Source: Alteromonas sp. KC3 (GTDB taxonomy: Bacteria > Pseudomonadota > Gammaproteobacteria > Enterobacterales > Alteromonadaceae). From it: 64,000 nucleotides of DNA. Positions 1-8,519 of the stretch are shown here, one piece after another. Made by a program: the position numbers and the translations under genes. The stretch is taken from positions 4,464,001-4,528,000 of the forward strand of contig NZ_AP024235.1 of assembly GCF_016756315.1 (NCBI RefSeq), in the 5' to 3' direction. The stretch's first letter is position 1, and every line of letters starts with the position of its first letter. The notes beneath the pieces were generated by a model. The model worked only from the letters and a program-made list of their open reading frames with translations, searched no databases and was not told where the DNA came from.

Positions 1-1
1 A

Positions 2-3000
2 AAGCCGGAACACCTTGCGCCTGATGTAAATGGCGTTGACCTGATAACAGGGAAGTACTACGCCGACTACCCAACATTAAGTATTCCAGCAGCTCCCAAT
101 CTGTCTTTTAAATCAGTACAGCAGTTTACAGGGATGCTAAACGTTACTTTATATAGAAATACTTCTAATACTACGCAGTTTATAGAGCGTACCGAAAAAA
201 TTTCATTAACTTATGGAAGAAGTGTTTCAGAATCGTTCACTTGTGTTACTCATGAGTGTTCGCCTTCAACGCCTACTGGCTCAAGATTGTTGAGCAACCT
301 CAATGGTAAAGTATTCGTTTACAAGCAAGGAAGTACAGGCATCCACGTTGTTTACAATCTGGAGTCGTCATTGTTCACTAACAACGACTTAACCAAGCCT
401 GAGCACACTGTTGGCAACTACTACATCAGTACAATTACATTCCCGAACGGCGAACGTTTAGATTTTGATTATGACACCTATACATATTCATATCCGTCAG
501 CTGTTGGTCAAAAAATTAAATACTATCGTCCAACAACTGTAACATCATCGACGGGTTACAAACTTGATATTACGTATAGAACAAACAACATTACCAACGG
601 CTGGGGCGATGTATCTACTGCTACCATAACAAAAGTTGGAAGTAGTGTAGCACTCGCTAAACATACCTACAGCAGTGGCAGCGTAACCGACTTAAATGGC
701 AGAACTTGGCAAACATCAGGTTTTGGTAATGGTCTTGGCTATTCAGATTACGCGGCGAATTACACACTAAAACAGCCCTCTTCCTCTATTAACCAGCTAC
801 ACATTACGTCTGCCAATCAAAACCACGGGCCAACCACCCATCAATTTTTTGTAACCAGTGTAAAAAGAGCTGGGCAAACCTTCAATTACGATTACTTAGC
901 TGCTGGAAGTGGCCTATCGGCTAGCACTCAGGTAAAGCAAGTTACAATTACGGGTCCAGAAGGGTATTTTCGCGACGTAGAGATAGGCGATTATGGCTCC
1001 TATGGCAGACGAATCACATCTGACACCGATGCACTAGGAAACACTACACAATATACGTGGGACAAAGGGTTAGTTAAAACCATCACCTTTCCGGAAGGTA
1101 ACCGCATTGCTTATCAGTACGACGGGCTAGGTAATATCACTAAAGTTACAACCTCCGTTAAACCAGGCCAATCAGGGTCAAATATAATAGAGCAGGCACA
1201 CTACCCAGTAAATTGTGCTGACCTTGTTTGTTTTAGACCTGATTGGACAAAAGATGCTGAGGGTAAAACAACAACTTATACCTTCGCCAGTCACGGCGGA
1301 ATGCTAACAAAAACAGAGCCTGTTGGCCAAAGCGGGCAGTCACGCATTACCACACAAGAGTGGGACACCAACAACGCTGGTATAACTCTTCTTCGCTCTG
1401 TATCTGTATGCGGTAGTCAAGAGTGCGGCACTGAGAAAGAGCAAATTACCCAATACGAGTATTGGAACGATACTGCATTACCGAAAACAATCACGCGAAC
1501 CAATGGCAAATTTTCAGCATCTGAAGTAACAACTTACACCTACTATGAGGATGGCCGAGTTAAAACGGCTGATGGCCCGTTAAGTGGAAGCAGCGATAAA
1601 ACGCACTATCGCTATGACGCATCGGGCCGTTTAACGTGGGAAATTGGCCCTAAAAACAGTAACAACCGCTACGTAACGAAGCGTACTACATATCGCAGTC
1701 AAGATAATCAGGCAAATGTTGTTGAAACTGGTACGTTAACCAGTACCACTTCGACTTCGCTGAGTGTGAAATCTAAAGTGGTAAATGGCTTTAACAGCTA
1801 TGGTTTACTAACGTCGAGAAAGAACTATTTAGGGAGCAGTATTGAAGGCTACCTGCAATTTAGTTACGACGGTTTAAACAGGCAAGAGTGCGCTGTTACA
1901 CGCATGAATAAGAGCCGCTTTAACTACAGTATGCCGTCTGCATGCCAACTTGGCCAAGAGGGTGACGAAGGACCAGACCGTATTGTAGTTACCACCTACA
2001 ATACAAATTCTAATGTAAGTACTATAACAGAAGGCGTTGGCACTTCTTCCGAAGGGCTGGAAGTGGCGTTTACTTATACCGATAATGGCCAACTGGCTTC
2101 TCGCAAAGACGGTAACGACAACACTACTGTGTACCAATACGACGGATTCGACCGTCTATATCGAACGACCTTTCCAGACAACACCTACGAACAGCATACC
2201 TACTACGCAGATGGTATGAAGCACAAGTGGCGCAAACGCGATGGCAACACATTTACCTATTACTACGATGCGTTAAATAATCCATCGTCTACATCGGTAC
2301 CTAACGAAACGAATATCACATATCACTATGATGGTTTAGGCAGACAAAAGAAAGTAGAACGCGGTAGTGCCTACATTGAAACTACCTACAACAGCCTTGG
2401 AAGGGTAAAAACAAGGAAGAAAAATGGTCGTACGTTAAGCTATGATTACTATCCTGGCGGGCAGCGTAAACGGCTTACCTACCCAGACGGATTTTATATT
2501 ACCTACAACTATAATAGCTCTGGTGCGCTTAACTCCATTAAAGAACGTGGTACAACTACACTTTTCTTTTTTGGATACGATGACCTAGATAACCCTGACG
2601 CCATTACGCGTTCCAATGGCAAAAATACGGCTATTGAAATTGATGCTATTGGTAGGTTGAAGCATTACGATCATACCGGTATCAACAATAGTAGCTTTAG
2701 CTATAACCCTGCAGGGCAGCTGATTACTCGAATGGTAACGTCTTCTGCGTTTCATACCACACTTCCGCGTTTGGGTAGGCAAGACTATGTAACTAACAAC
2801 CTCAACCAATACGATTACGTTGATGGTAAAGCACTGAATTACGATAACAACGGTAACCTTAAAAGTTTTGACGGTTGGAGCTATACTTTCGATGCGTTCA
2901 ACCGCCTCAAGCGCGCTTCTAAAAGCAGCCAAGTGGTCGAGTTAGACTACGATGCTGAAGGTATGCTAAACAGTGTTACAAGCGGTGGCAGTAAAACGAC

Positions 3001-3955
3001 CTTTTTATACGATGGCGATGCGCTTGTAGCGGAATATAATAACAGTGGTACTTTACTGCGTAGATATATTCACGGTTTAGGTGTAGACCAACCCTTATTG
3101 TGGTACGAAGGCAGTGGTACTTCAGACAAACGCTACCTACATGCTGATGAACGTGGTTCTATTATGGCCACCACGCGCCAGTCAGGTTCAATAATTAGAA
3201 CTTATAAGTACGGCCCTTTTGGTGAGTTACAAGACAACTATTCCGATAGATTTAGGTACACAGGTCAAATTCGCCTGCCAAATACTGACTTGTATTACTA
3301 CAAAGCACGGATTTATCATCCAAAGCTGGGAAGGTTCTTGCAAACTGACCCAGTGGGTTATGAAGACCAAATGAATCTATATGCCTATGTGGGGAATGAT
3401 CCTGTAAATTTAGTAGATCCAACAGGCAAAGTTGCTGAGTCGATCTGGGATGCGGCTAGCCTCAGCGTAGGGTTAGTTTCTTTAGGAAAAAATTTAGCAG
3501 CAGGAAACTGGTCTGCTGCTGGCATGGATGCGATTGGAGTAATTGCAGATGGAGCTGCTTTAGCGATTCCATTTGTTCCGGGCGGTGCTAGTATGGCGAT
3601 CAGCGGCTCAAGAGCAGGAGCAAACGCTCTTTCTGATAGTGCTATAGTATGCCGAGGGGGGAGTTGTACCGCTGATAGATTTGCAAACGGCTCAGGGGTA
3701 ACAACCGATGCAGCAGGAAATCTTGATGGAGTATCCGTTAATAGTGCAAACGGTGCTTCATTAGGAGAGCTTACTCAAGGTGTTCCTCATAACAGTGTTG
3801 GCGTTACAACAGTTGGAGATGTAAGGGCAGCAGGAGGTGATGTAATTGCGTCACCTACTAAAAACAACCCAAATCATGCTACCTTGTCAGGTGTTACAGC
3901 AGAGCAGGCTGAAAAGCTGATGACACCGACAGTGAAAAATCCAAATAAGAAGTGA
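2..3955 (+). CDS. RHS-repeat polymorphic toxin, 5' end outside window
   Basis: The reading frame is open from base 2, so the ATG at 134 is only an internal methionine and the true start lies upstream of the window. The visible 1317 codons contain many YD-type repeats (such as YQYDGLGNITK and YDGFDRLYR), followed by the conserved RHS core end (GRFLQTDPVGYED, then NLYAYVGNDPVNLVDPTGK) about 190 residues before the stop. Proteins of this family form a secreted shell enclosing a variable C-terminal toxin. After the core comes a hydrophobic Ala/Gly-rich stretch and then a polar tip with PHNSVGVTTVGDVRAAGGD and NPNHATLSG, which is probably the toxic domain; its activity is not recognised. A likely immunity gene starts 3 bases after the stop. 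Confidence 0.92.
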   Translation, partial: KPEHLAPDVNGVDLITGKYYADYPTLSIPAAPNLSFKSVQQFTGMLNVTLYRNTSNTTQFIERTEKISLTYGRSVSESFTCVTHECSPSTPTGSRLLSNLNGKVFVYKQGSTGIHVVYNLESSLFTNNDLTKPEHTVGNYYISTITFPNGERLDFDYDTYTYSYPSAVGQKIKYYRPTTVTSSTGYKLDITYRTNNITNGWGDVSTATITKVGSSVALAKHTYSSGSVTDLNGRTWQTSGFGNGLGYSDYAANYTLKQPSSSINQLHITSANQNHGPTTHQFFVTSVKRAGQTFNYDYLAAGSGLSASTQVKQVTITGPEGYFRDVEIGDYGSYGRRITSDTDALGNTTQYTWDKGLVKTITFPEGNRIAYQYDGLGNITKVTTSVKPGQSGSNIIEQAHYPVNCADLVCFRPDWTKDAEGKTTTYTFASHGGMLTKTEPVGQSGQSRITTQEWDTNNAGITLLRSVSVCGSQECGTEKEQITQYEYWNDTALPKTITRTNGKFSASEVTTYTYYEDGRVKTADGPLSGSSDKTHYRYDASGRLTWEIGPKNSNNRYVTKRTTYRSQDNQANVVETGTLTSTTSTSLSVKSKVVNGFNSYGLLTSRKNYLGSSIEGYLQFSYDGLNRQECAVTRMNKSRFNYSMPSACQLGQEGDEGPDRIVVTTYNTNSNVSTITEGVGTSSEGLEVAFTYTDNGQLASRKDGNDNTTVYQYDGFDRLYRTTFPDNTYEQHTYYADGMKHKWRKRDGNTFTYYYDALNNPSSTSVPNETNITYHYDGLGRQKKVERGSAYIETTYNSLGRVKTRKKNGRTLSYDYYPGGQRKRLTYPDGFYITYNYNSSGALNSIKERGTTTLFFFGYDDLDNPDAITRSNGKNTAIEIDAIGRLKHYDHTGINNSSFSYNPAGQLITRMVTSSAFHTTLPRLGRQDYVTNNLNQYDYVDGKALNYDNNGNLKSFDGWSYTFDAFNRLKRASKSSQVVELDYDAEGMLNSVTSGGSKTTFLYDGDALVAEYNNSGTLLRRYIHGLGVDQPLLWYEGSGTSDKRYLHADERGSIMATTRQSGSIIRTYKYGPFGELQDNYSDRFRYTGQIRLPNTDLYYYKARIYHPKLGRFLQTDPVGYEDQMNLYAYVGNDPVNLVDPTGKVAESIWDAASLSVGLVSLGKNLAAGNWSAAGMDAIGVIADGAALAIPFVPGGASMAISGSRAGANALSDSAIVCRGGSCTADRFANGSGVTTDAAGNLDGVSVNSANGASLGELTQGVPHNSVGVTTVGDVRAAGGDVIASPTKNNPNHATLSGVTAEQAEKLMTPTVKNPNKK

Positions 3956-3958
3956 TTT

Positions 3959-4240
3959 ATGGCAGATAACTACAAAATGTTAACTAATGATGAATTAGAT
4001 GAAATCGAGAGTAGAGTTTCTAAAGCTAGCAATGGCCCATGGATTTCATATGTTGAAGGGAGAGATCACACTAGTGGTTCCGATTTCATAATGACAGGTA
4101 TCGACTCATCGAGAGGTGAGGATATTGAGCTAACAGGTGCAACAATTCACGATCAAGACTTTATAGCCAATGCTAGGCAAGACGTCCCTCGTCTTTTAGA
4201 AGAAGTTCGATATTTGAGAAAGCAGTTAGGTATGACATAG
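3959..4240 (+). CDS. Small acidic protein, probable RHS immunity protein
   Basis: This 93-residue acidic protein starts 3 bases after the RHS stop, the usual place for the cognate immunity gene, and is followed by a terminator, so the pair forms one transcription unit. It shows the pattern LDEIESR, then GPW near residue 27, and near the C-terminus DQDFIANARQDVPRLLEEV. From memory, this D-x-x-FI-x-x-AR-x-D-V/I-P-x-LL pattern is common in small phage and actinobacterial hypothetical proteins. There is no signal peptide, consistent with cytoplasmic neutralisation of a toxin. The immunity role is inferred from position only. Confidence 0.7.
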   Translation: MADNYKMLTNDELDEIESRVSKASNGPWISYVEGRDHTSGSDFIMTGIDSSRGEDIELTGATIHDQDFIANARQDVPRLLEEVRYLRKQLGMT

Positions 4241-4267
4241 AACTTATTCATTAATGTTCTTGAATCC

Positions 4268-4294
4268 AAAGCCTCGCTAGTCGGGGCTTTATTA
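4268..4294 (+). terminator. Intrinsic terminator after RHS/immunity pair
   Basis: An AAAGCC/GGCTTT stem encloses a CTCGCTAGTCG-like loop and is followed by an AT-rich run. It separates the RHS unit from the ABC-3C-like cassette. Confidence 0.6.
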
Positions 4295-4334
4295 TATAGT
4301 ATGGCATTGAGGGAAAATTCATAAGGAATTGTTG

Positions 4335-5327
4335 ATGGATGTTCAACAAAAATTAGAGGCGCGTAAAGCCTTTAAATTACGTATTCATGAATCGCATGGA
4401 AATGCATTCGAAGATTTGTTTTGCGATGTGATGCGGGCATCAAATCAGGACTTTAAAAAAGTAAAACCTCAAGGACGCATTGGCGACAGAAAGAATGATG
4501 GCTTTATTCCAACTGAGGGAAAATATTATCAAGTTTATTCTCCTCAATCTCCATCAGGTAATCCTACTGCTGCGACTTCAAAGATAGAAGAAGATTTAGA
4601 CGGACTAATTTCATATTGGGGCAACGAGCATAATTATGAAATTAAGCAGTTCTATTTTGTATTTAATGATAAGTACCACGGGGCATACCCAGAAATATAC
4701 ACTACCCTAAACAGCGTTAAGAAAAAGTATAATCTTGAAGTATGTGATGTGTTTCTTTCTTCTGAGCTTGAAGATATATTCATAGGACTATCAGAAGATA
4801 ATATTGCTTCAATATGCGGTTACTATCCAAAACCAGAAGATATTGGCTTTATTGATAACTCAATAATTGCCGAGATTGTTGGTTATGTATCTCAAAACTA
4901 CAGTGGCTTTTCAGACTCAACCACCACCGAGCCTCCTGACTTTTACAACAAAATACATTTCAATAATTTAGGTAAAAATACTGCTAGGCACCTGAATATT
5001 GGCGCATATCAAGTAGGGTTTGTTGAGGATTATTTTAAATCGAATAGTCAATTTTCTCGCCAACAATCTAGAGACTCTTTGAATACAATGTATTTAAAGT
5101 ACTTAGATATAAATAATTCAGAAGTTTCAGTTTTAACAGGGTTATCTCAGTCTGATATTGTTTTTAAAAGTATGGTTGATGAAATTCTGCCAGCCAATTT
5201 AAATAACATGCAAAGGCGTGACTATGAGAGAAATGTTATTGCAGTGCTGTCATACTTTTTTGAGGCGTGTGATATTTTTGAAGAGCCGCCTGAAGACTAC
5301 GATCCGCAGGTAAGCGAATATGTTTAG
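4335..5327 (+). CDS. ABC-3C-type system protein with REase-like N-terminus
   Basis: This 330-residue protein is the first gene of a three-gene overlapping cassette. I chose the ATG at 4335 because AAGGA lies 7 bases upstream; a TTG at 4329 is in frame but too close to that site. The N-terminal 70 residues look like a PD-(D/E)XK fold: E26 in AFEDLF, then GDRKNDGF (D51/D55) and YYQVYSP with Q66 where a catalytic Glu would be expected. The C-terminal two thirds has no motif I can name. In ABC-three-component conflict systems, an effector-like protein is encoded before a small middle component and a DUF2326-type ATPase, which matches the order here. Whether the nuclease site is active is uncertain because the ExK motif is altered. 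Confidence 0.75.
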   Translation: MDVQQKLEARKAFKLRIHESHGNAFEDLFCDVMRASNQDFKKVKPQGRIGDRKNDGFIPTEGKYYQVYSPQSPSGNPTAATSKIEEDLDGLISYWGNEHNYEIKQFYFVFNDKYHGAYPEIYTTLNSVKKKYNLEVCDVFLSSELEDIFIGLSEDNIASICGYYPKPEDIGFIDNSIIAEIVGYVSQNYSGFSDSTTTEPPDFYNKIHFNNLGKNTARHLNIGAYQVGFVEDYFKSNSQFSRQQSRDSLNTMYLKYLDINNSEVSVLTGLSQSDIVFKSMVDEILPANLNNMQRRDYERNVIAVLSYFFEACDIFEEPPEDYDPQVSEYV

Positions 5328-5553
5328 CCCAAAGAAACATATACGATTGTCAGAATCCATTTTAGGCTTGGGAGCAAATGTCCTTAGCTTACTATCTCGC
5401 CCATTAAGCCCTGAACAGATTTATGACAGGTTGAAGAGCCTCAACCTGTTAATTAGCCACGATTTTGAACATATTATCTTAGCATTGGATTTTTTATATG
5501 CATGTGGAGCAATAGAGTTAAACGAACAAGGAAAAATAGTTAAATGCAGTTAA
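5320..5553 (+). CDS. ABC-3C middle component (MC6-like)
   Basis: The 77-residue protein overlaps the previous gene by 8 bases and the next by 10, implying translational coupling. It looks like a compact winged-helix-type fold: RLSESILGLGANVLSLL, then LSPEQIYDRL and a C-terminal ALDFLYACGAIEL ending. Size, position and this pattern match the small 'middle component' proteins described for ABC-three-component systems, which are thought to bridge effector and ATPase. Family assignment is from memory of the pattern; a profile search is needed to choose the exact subtype. Confidence 0.75.
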   Translation: MFSPKKHIRLSESILGLGANVLSLLSRPLSPEQIYDRLKSLNLLISHDFEHIILALDFLYACGAIELNEQGKIVKCS

Positions 5554-7265
5554 TTTCACTAGAGGCTAACAAATCATCCTTCAATACCGTATTTTTTAAT
5601 CCAGATGGTTTAACTTTAATTATTGGGAAAAGCACATCAACTGATAAAAGCAATACATACAACGGTGTGGGTAAATCATTGTTGCTGCAAATTGTTAATT
5701 TTTGTCTTGGTGCCAATAAGGTCCCTGCATTTGAAAAGCACTTGCCAGATTGGGAATTTACACTGAGTTTTAAAATTGACGGTAGACCATACACTGCGAA
5801 TCGTTCTACAAAAAAGCAAAATAAGATTTATTTGAACGATAAAGAGTTCGGGCAAGCGGCATTCAACGCTGAAATGGAAAAAATGCTTGTAGATATCCCT
5901 GAAAATTCTCCATATCTGACTTTTAGAACTGTCCTTTCTCGTTTTTATAGAATTGGTCGAGCTAGTTATGTTTCTAGCTTATCAACAGCAAAGGAGCAGG
6001 CTTTTTCATCTTTGGTTAATAATGCCTTCTTGCTTGAACTAGACCTTGATTATGTGTACCAAAAACGCACTACACGTAAGCGTTATCAAGAATTAGAGAA
6101 CTTCGAGAAGTCATTCAAAAAAGACCCTGTTATTAAAGAATACTATACAGGTGATTTAGACGTTGAATTTGAGATTTCGCGTCTAACTCAGGACGTAAGG
6201 AAGTTAGAATCTGATATTAAAAACTACAACGTGGCAGAAAACTACGCTGCTATTCAATCTGAAGCCGATGAAATGGCTGAAAAGCTGTCACAGATGAAAA
6301 ACAGGCTTTATTACTTAAGTACCTGTATTAAAAATATTAAACAAAGTATGAGTTTATATGAGGATATGGACTTAAATAAGGTCATTGACCTATACGGAGA
6401 AATAACTGATCTTTTTAAAGAAGGCACGCTTAGAACTCTCGAAAATGTCACAGATTTTCATCGAAGCATCCATTCAAAAAGAAGTGAGCGCTTAGCTAAA
6501 GAACTTAAGAAATTGACTGCTACGCACTTGGAAGAAGAAAAGAGCAAAAACAATTTGCAAAAAGCTTTTGATGAAAAAATGAAGTTGTTAGCAAACAGTC
6601 GTGCATTAGACTTTTTTGCCGCAATAAATGCTCAATTAACAGAGTTAAAGAGCAAACTGTCAAAACTTCAAGATTACAAAAATATCTCTACTCATTCCAA
6701 AAAAGAAATGGCAGAGGCCCTTAAAGACCTATCTAGTCAAGAAGTTATGGCTATTGAATATCTAGAAGCATATAAAGAGCAGAAACACCCTGTTTATTTA
6801 GGCTTTAGCGATTTAGCTAACGAGTTTTATCCTGAGGTTCCTGCTGGCATATCAATTCAAAATAATGAAGGTAACAATCAAGAGCGATTCAAAATAAGCG
6901 TAAAGATTCAGAATGATGCTTCAGATGGAATTAATGAAGTTAAAATTTTTTGCTTTGACTTAAACAACTTAATTAATTCTTCGGTTCATCATTTTCAAAG
7001 CCTTTTTCATGATAGCCGTATGTTTAGTGACATAGATCCAAGACAAAGAGCCATATTGTTGCAACGCGCCCACACAATAACTAAGGCAAAAGGCAAACAA
7101 TATATCGCTACAATAAATGAAGATCAGTTAACTTCGTTGAAAGATGTACTTAGCGAAGAAGAATATGAAGAAATCTTTGGCACGGTAAGACTTGAACTAA
7201 AAGATGATTCCCCAGAATCAAAGTTGCTTGGTGTTCAAATAGATATGCAATACGAAAAAGACTAG
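5544..7265 (+). CDS. DUF2326-type SMC/RecN-like ATPase (ABC-3C)
   Basis: This 573-residue cytoplasmic ATPase has a Walker A sequence GVGKS at residues 41-45, preceded by LTLIIGKS, as in SMC/RecF/RecN-like ABC ATPases. The middle (roughly 170-410) is rich in Lys, Glu and Leu with heptad character and is probably a coiled coil. The C-terminal third carries the second half of the ATPase head (DIDPRQRAILLQRAH, then KGKQYIATINEDQL). This split-head layout fits DUF2326 proteins. In the family model, the ATPase senses a nucleic-acid signal and licenses the effector. It is the last gene of its cassette and is followed by a terminator. Confidence 0.85.
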   Translation: MQLISLEANKSSFNTVFFNPDGLTLIIGKSTSTDKSNTYNGVGKSLLLQIVNFCLGANKVPAFEKHLPDWEFTLSFKIDGRPYTANRSTKKQNKIYLNDKEFGQAAFNAEMEKMLVDIPENSPYLTFRTVLSRFYRIGRASYVSSLSTAKEQAFSSLVNNAFLLELDLDYVYQKRTTRKRYQELENFEKSFKKDPVIKEYYTGDLDVEFEISRLTQDVRKLESDIKNYNVAENYAAIQSEADEMAEKLSQMKNRLYYLSTCIKNIKQSMSLYEDMDLNKVIDLYGEITDLFKEGTLRTLENVTDFHRSIHSKRSERLAKELKKLTATHLEEEKSKNNLQKAFDEKMKLLANSRALDFFAAINAQLTELKSKLSKLQDYKNISTHSKKEMAEALKDLSSQEVMAIEYLEAYKEQKHPVYLGFSDLANEFYPEVPAGISIQNNEGNNQERFKISVKIQNDASDGINEVKIFCFDLNNLINSSVHHFQSLFHDSRMFSDIDPRQRAILLQRAHTITKAKGKQYIATINEDQLTSLKDVLSEEEYEEIFGTVRLELKDDSPESKLLGVQIDMQYEKD

Positions 7266-7283
7266 CTTGCTCTCAATTCAAAG

Positions 7284-7308
7284 CCAGCGGAAGCTGGTTT
7301 TGTTTTTT
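7284..7308 (+). terminator. Intrinsic terminator after ABC-3C cassette
   Basis: CCAGC-GGAA-GCTGG tetraloop hairpin followed by TTTTGTTTTTT. Confidence 0.75.
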
Positions 7309-7313
7309 GGGGT

Positions 7314-7631
7314 TCAATGAAAATAGTCGTTTGGTGCCAAATTCAATTGGGTGATTTGCTCAGGCGAAAATCCGTGCCGAAGAAGTTCAAAATCTTTCAT
7401 CTGCACTTCTGCTTTTTTGCCTTCGCCAATAACTTGATAAAGGCTACCGCTAGCGGTTTTGATTAATTGATTGTTAGGTGAAATTTTCACTATTGATGAT
7501 GTGCTAATGTAAGAGTTTGTTGCGAATCGGTACGTCATGTCATCGACACATATACCCCATAAAATTTTCCCGATCATTTCTTCACCATCAAAAATAGAAA
7601 CGATGCGCCAGTCTTTAACAATTGTATTCAT
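7314..7631 (-). CDS. Hypothetical protein, 105 aa
   Basis: A small soluble protein convergent with the ABC-3C cassette. The ATG at 7631 is preferred over a TTG at 7637 because a GGAAC-like site lies about 7 bases before it. The sequence has a beta-rich N-terminal half and the pattern TASGSLYQV followed by LLRHGFSPEQI, which I have seen in small hypothetical proteins of proteobacterial accessory regions (possibly DUF6957-like, not certain). No catalytic motif, signal peptide or membrane segment is visible. Its position among RHS and conflict genes suggests an accessory role, but function is unknown. Confidence 0.6.
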   Translation of the reverse strand: MNTIVKDWRIVSIFDGEEMIGKILWGICVDDMTYRFATNSYISTSSIVKISPNNQLIKTASGSLYQVIGEGKKAEVQMKDFELLRHGFSPEQITQLNLAPNDYFH

Positions 7632-7735
7632 GATCAAAGTTCCGTAAAGATTTTAAGATGATCATAGATAAGTAGCTTTTAAAAAGATAACCAAAGCATG
7701 GATCTAATATCGACTTTATCACCCAGAAATTAGCG

Positions 7736-7942
7736 TTAGCGAAAGACTGCTGCTATGGTCATGCTGATCGTGTTTCGGCTTAGTAATTTTTGTTGTTCCA
7801 AACGGTGGTATTTGGTGTGCCATTCGGATGAGAATTTACAATGATCTACGCCACACCTAAAAGAACGACAGACACAACGAAAATCACAATGATAATAGGG
7901 AGTATCAAGCAAACTCACTTGACTCATACGTGATTGAGGCAT
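7736..7942 (-). pseudogene. REP-associated tyrosine transposase (RAYT) fragment
   Basis: The first 35 or so residues read QSRMSQVSLLDTPYYHC, then RCVCRSFRCGVDH, which is the hallmark N-terminus of IS200-like/RAYT transposases (family pattern TPYYHC..RCVRR.FLCG.DH). After GVDH the similarity ends abruptly and a stop follows at about 69 codons, against roughly 250-350 residues for an intact family member. The catalytic HUH pair and Tyr are therefore missing. It is a decayed remnant. The surrounding 7640-8217 contains no other gene that I can see. Confidence 0.7.
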
Positions 7943-8217
7943 CACACACCATCCTTGGCATGAGTTAAATAACTAACCTTAAGCGTAATTTGTTTTTGTT
8001 ATTTTCAAAAATTAGGTTGGGTGCCCATGTATTCCCCGCTCAACGCAAAAAGGTAACCTTTCGGGCATAGAGAGTGACTGTCTCGATGTTCCTAATGCAC
8101 TTCAAGTATCTCAACTGCTTCAATTTCATTATATAAATCGTTACTACCTCCCGCGCTTGTATATACTGTTTGATGAACAGGACTATACTAGACACTGCCG
8201 ACACACAGGGGGCTTTT

Positions 8218-8382
8218 ATGGGCAGGGAACTCTCAAAAATGCAAGATAGGAAACGGACAAAGTTTACGCCAAACATGGACAACTTTAAGATTAGCCTGAG
8301 CTACGAAGGTCTCTCACTTAAAAAGGAGAATGAAGAAAAAGATATTACCGAGTTGAAAAGAAAGTATTCCAGAAATCCTTAG
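8218..8382 (+). CDS. Small basic protein, possibly YhfG-like
   Basis: A 54-residue product starting at the ATG at 8218, preceded by AGGGGG at a good distance; in-frame ATGs at 8170 and 8173 lack a convincing ribosome site. The sequence contains NFKISLSYEGLSL followed by a charged helix ending ELKRKYSRNP. This 'NF..S...EG' pattern recalls YhfG, the small antitoxin-like partner of Fic proteins, but no fic gene is adjacent, so the similarity is tentative. It may be an orphan antitoxin or an unrelated small protein. Confidence 0.45.
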   Translation: MGRELSKMQDRKRTKFTPNMDNFKISLSYEGLSLKKENEEKDITELKRKYSRNP

Positions 8383-8519
8383 ACTGTGATGATGGCGCAA
8401 TTATCAAACAGCGTACACTCTCATAGTAAATTTTCTGACAGCAGTGTATTAATTTTTTCTGGCGTTAAATCTAGTGTTCGAGTCTCAGTGCCGACTGCTA
8501 CAAATTAAGTCACCACCGC

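Noticed and set aside
8475..8495. GTTCGAGTC, like a tRNA T-loop
   Set aside because: The flanking bases do not form a T stem, acceptor stem or anticodon arm; no tRNA can be folded here.
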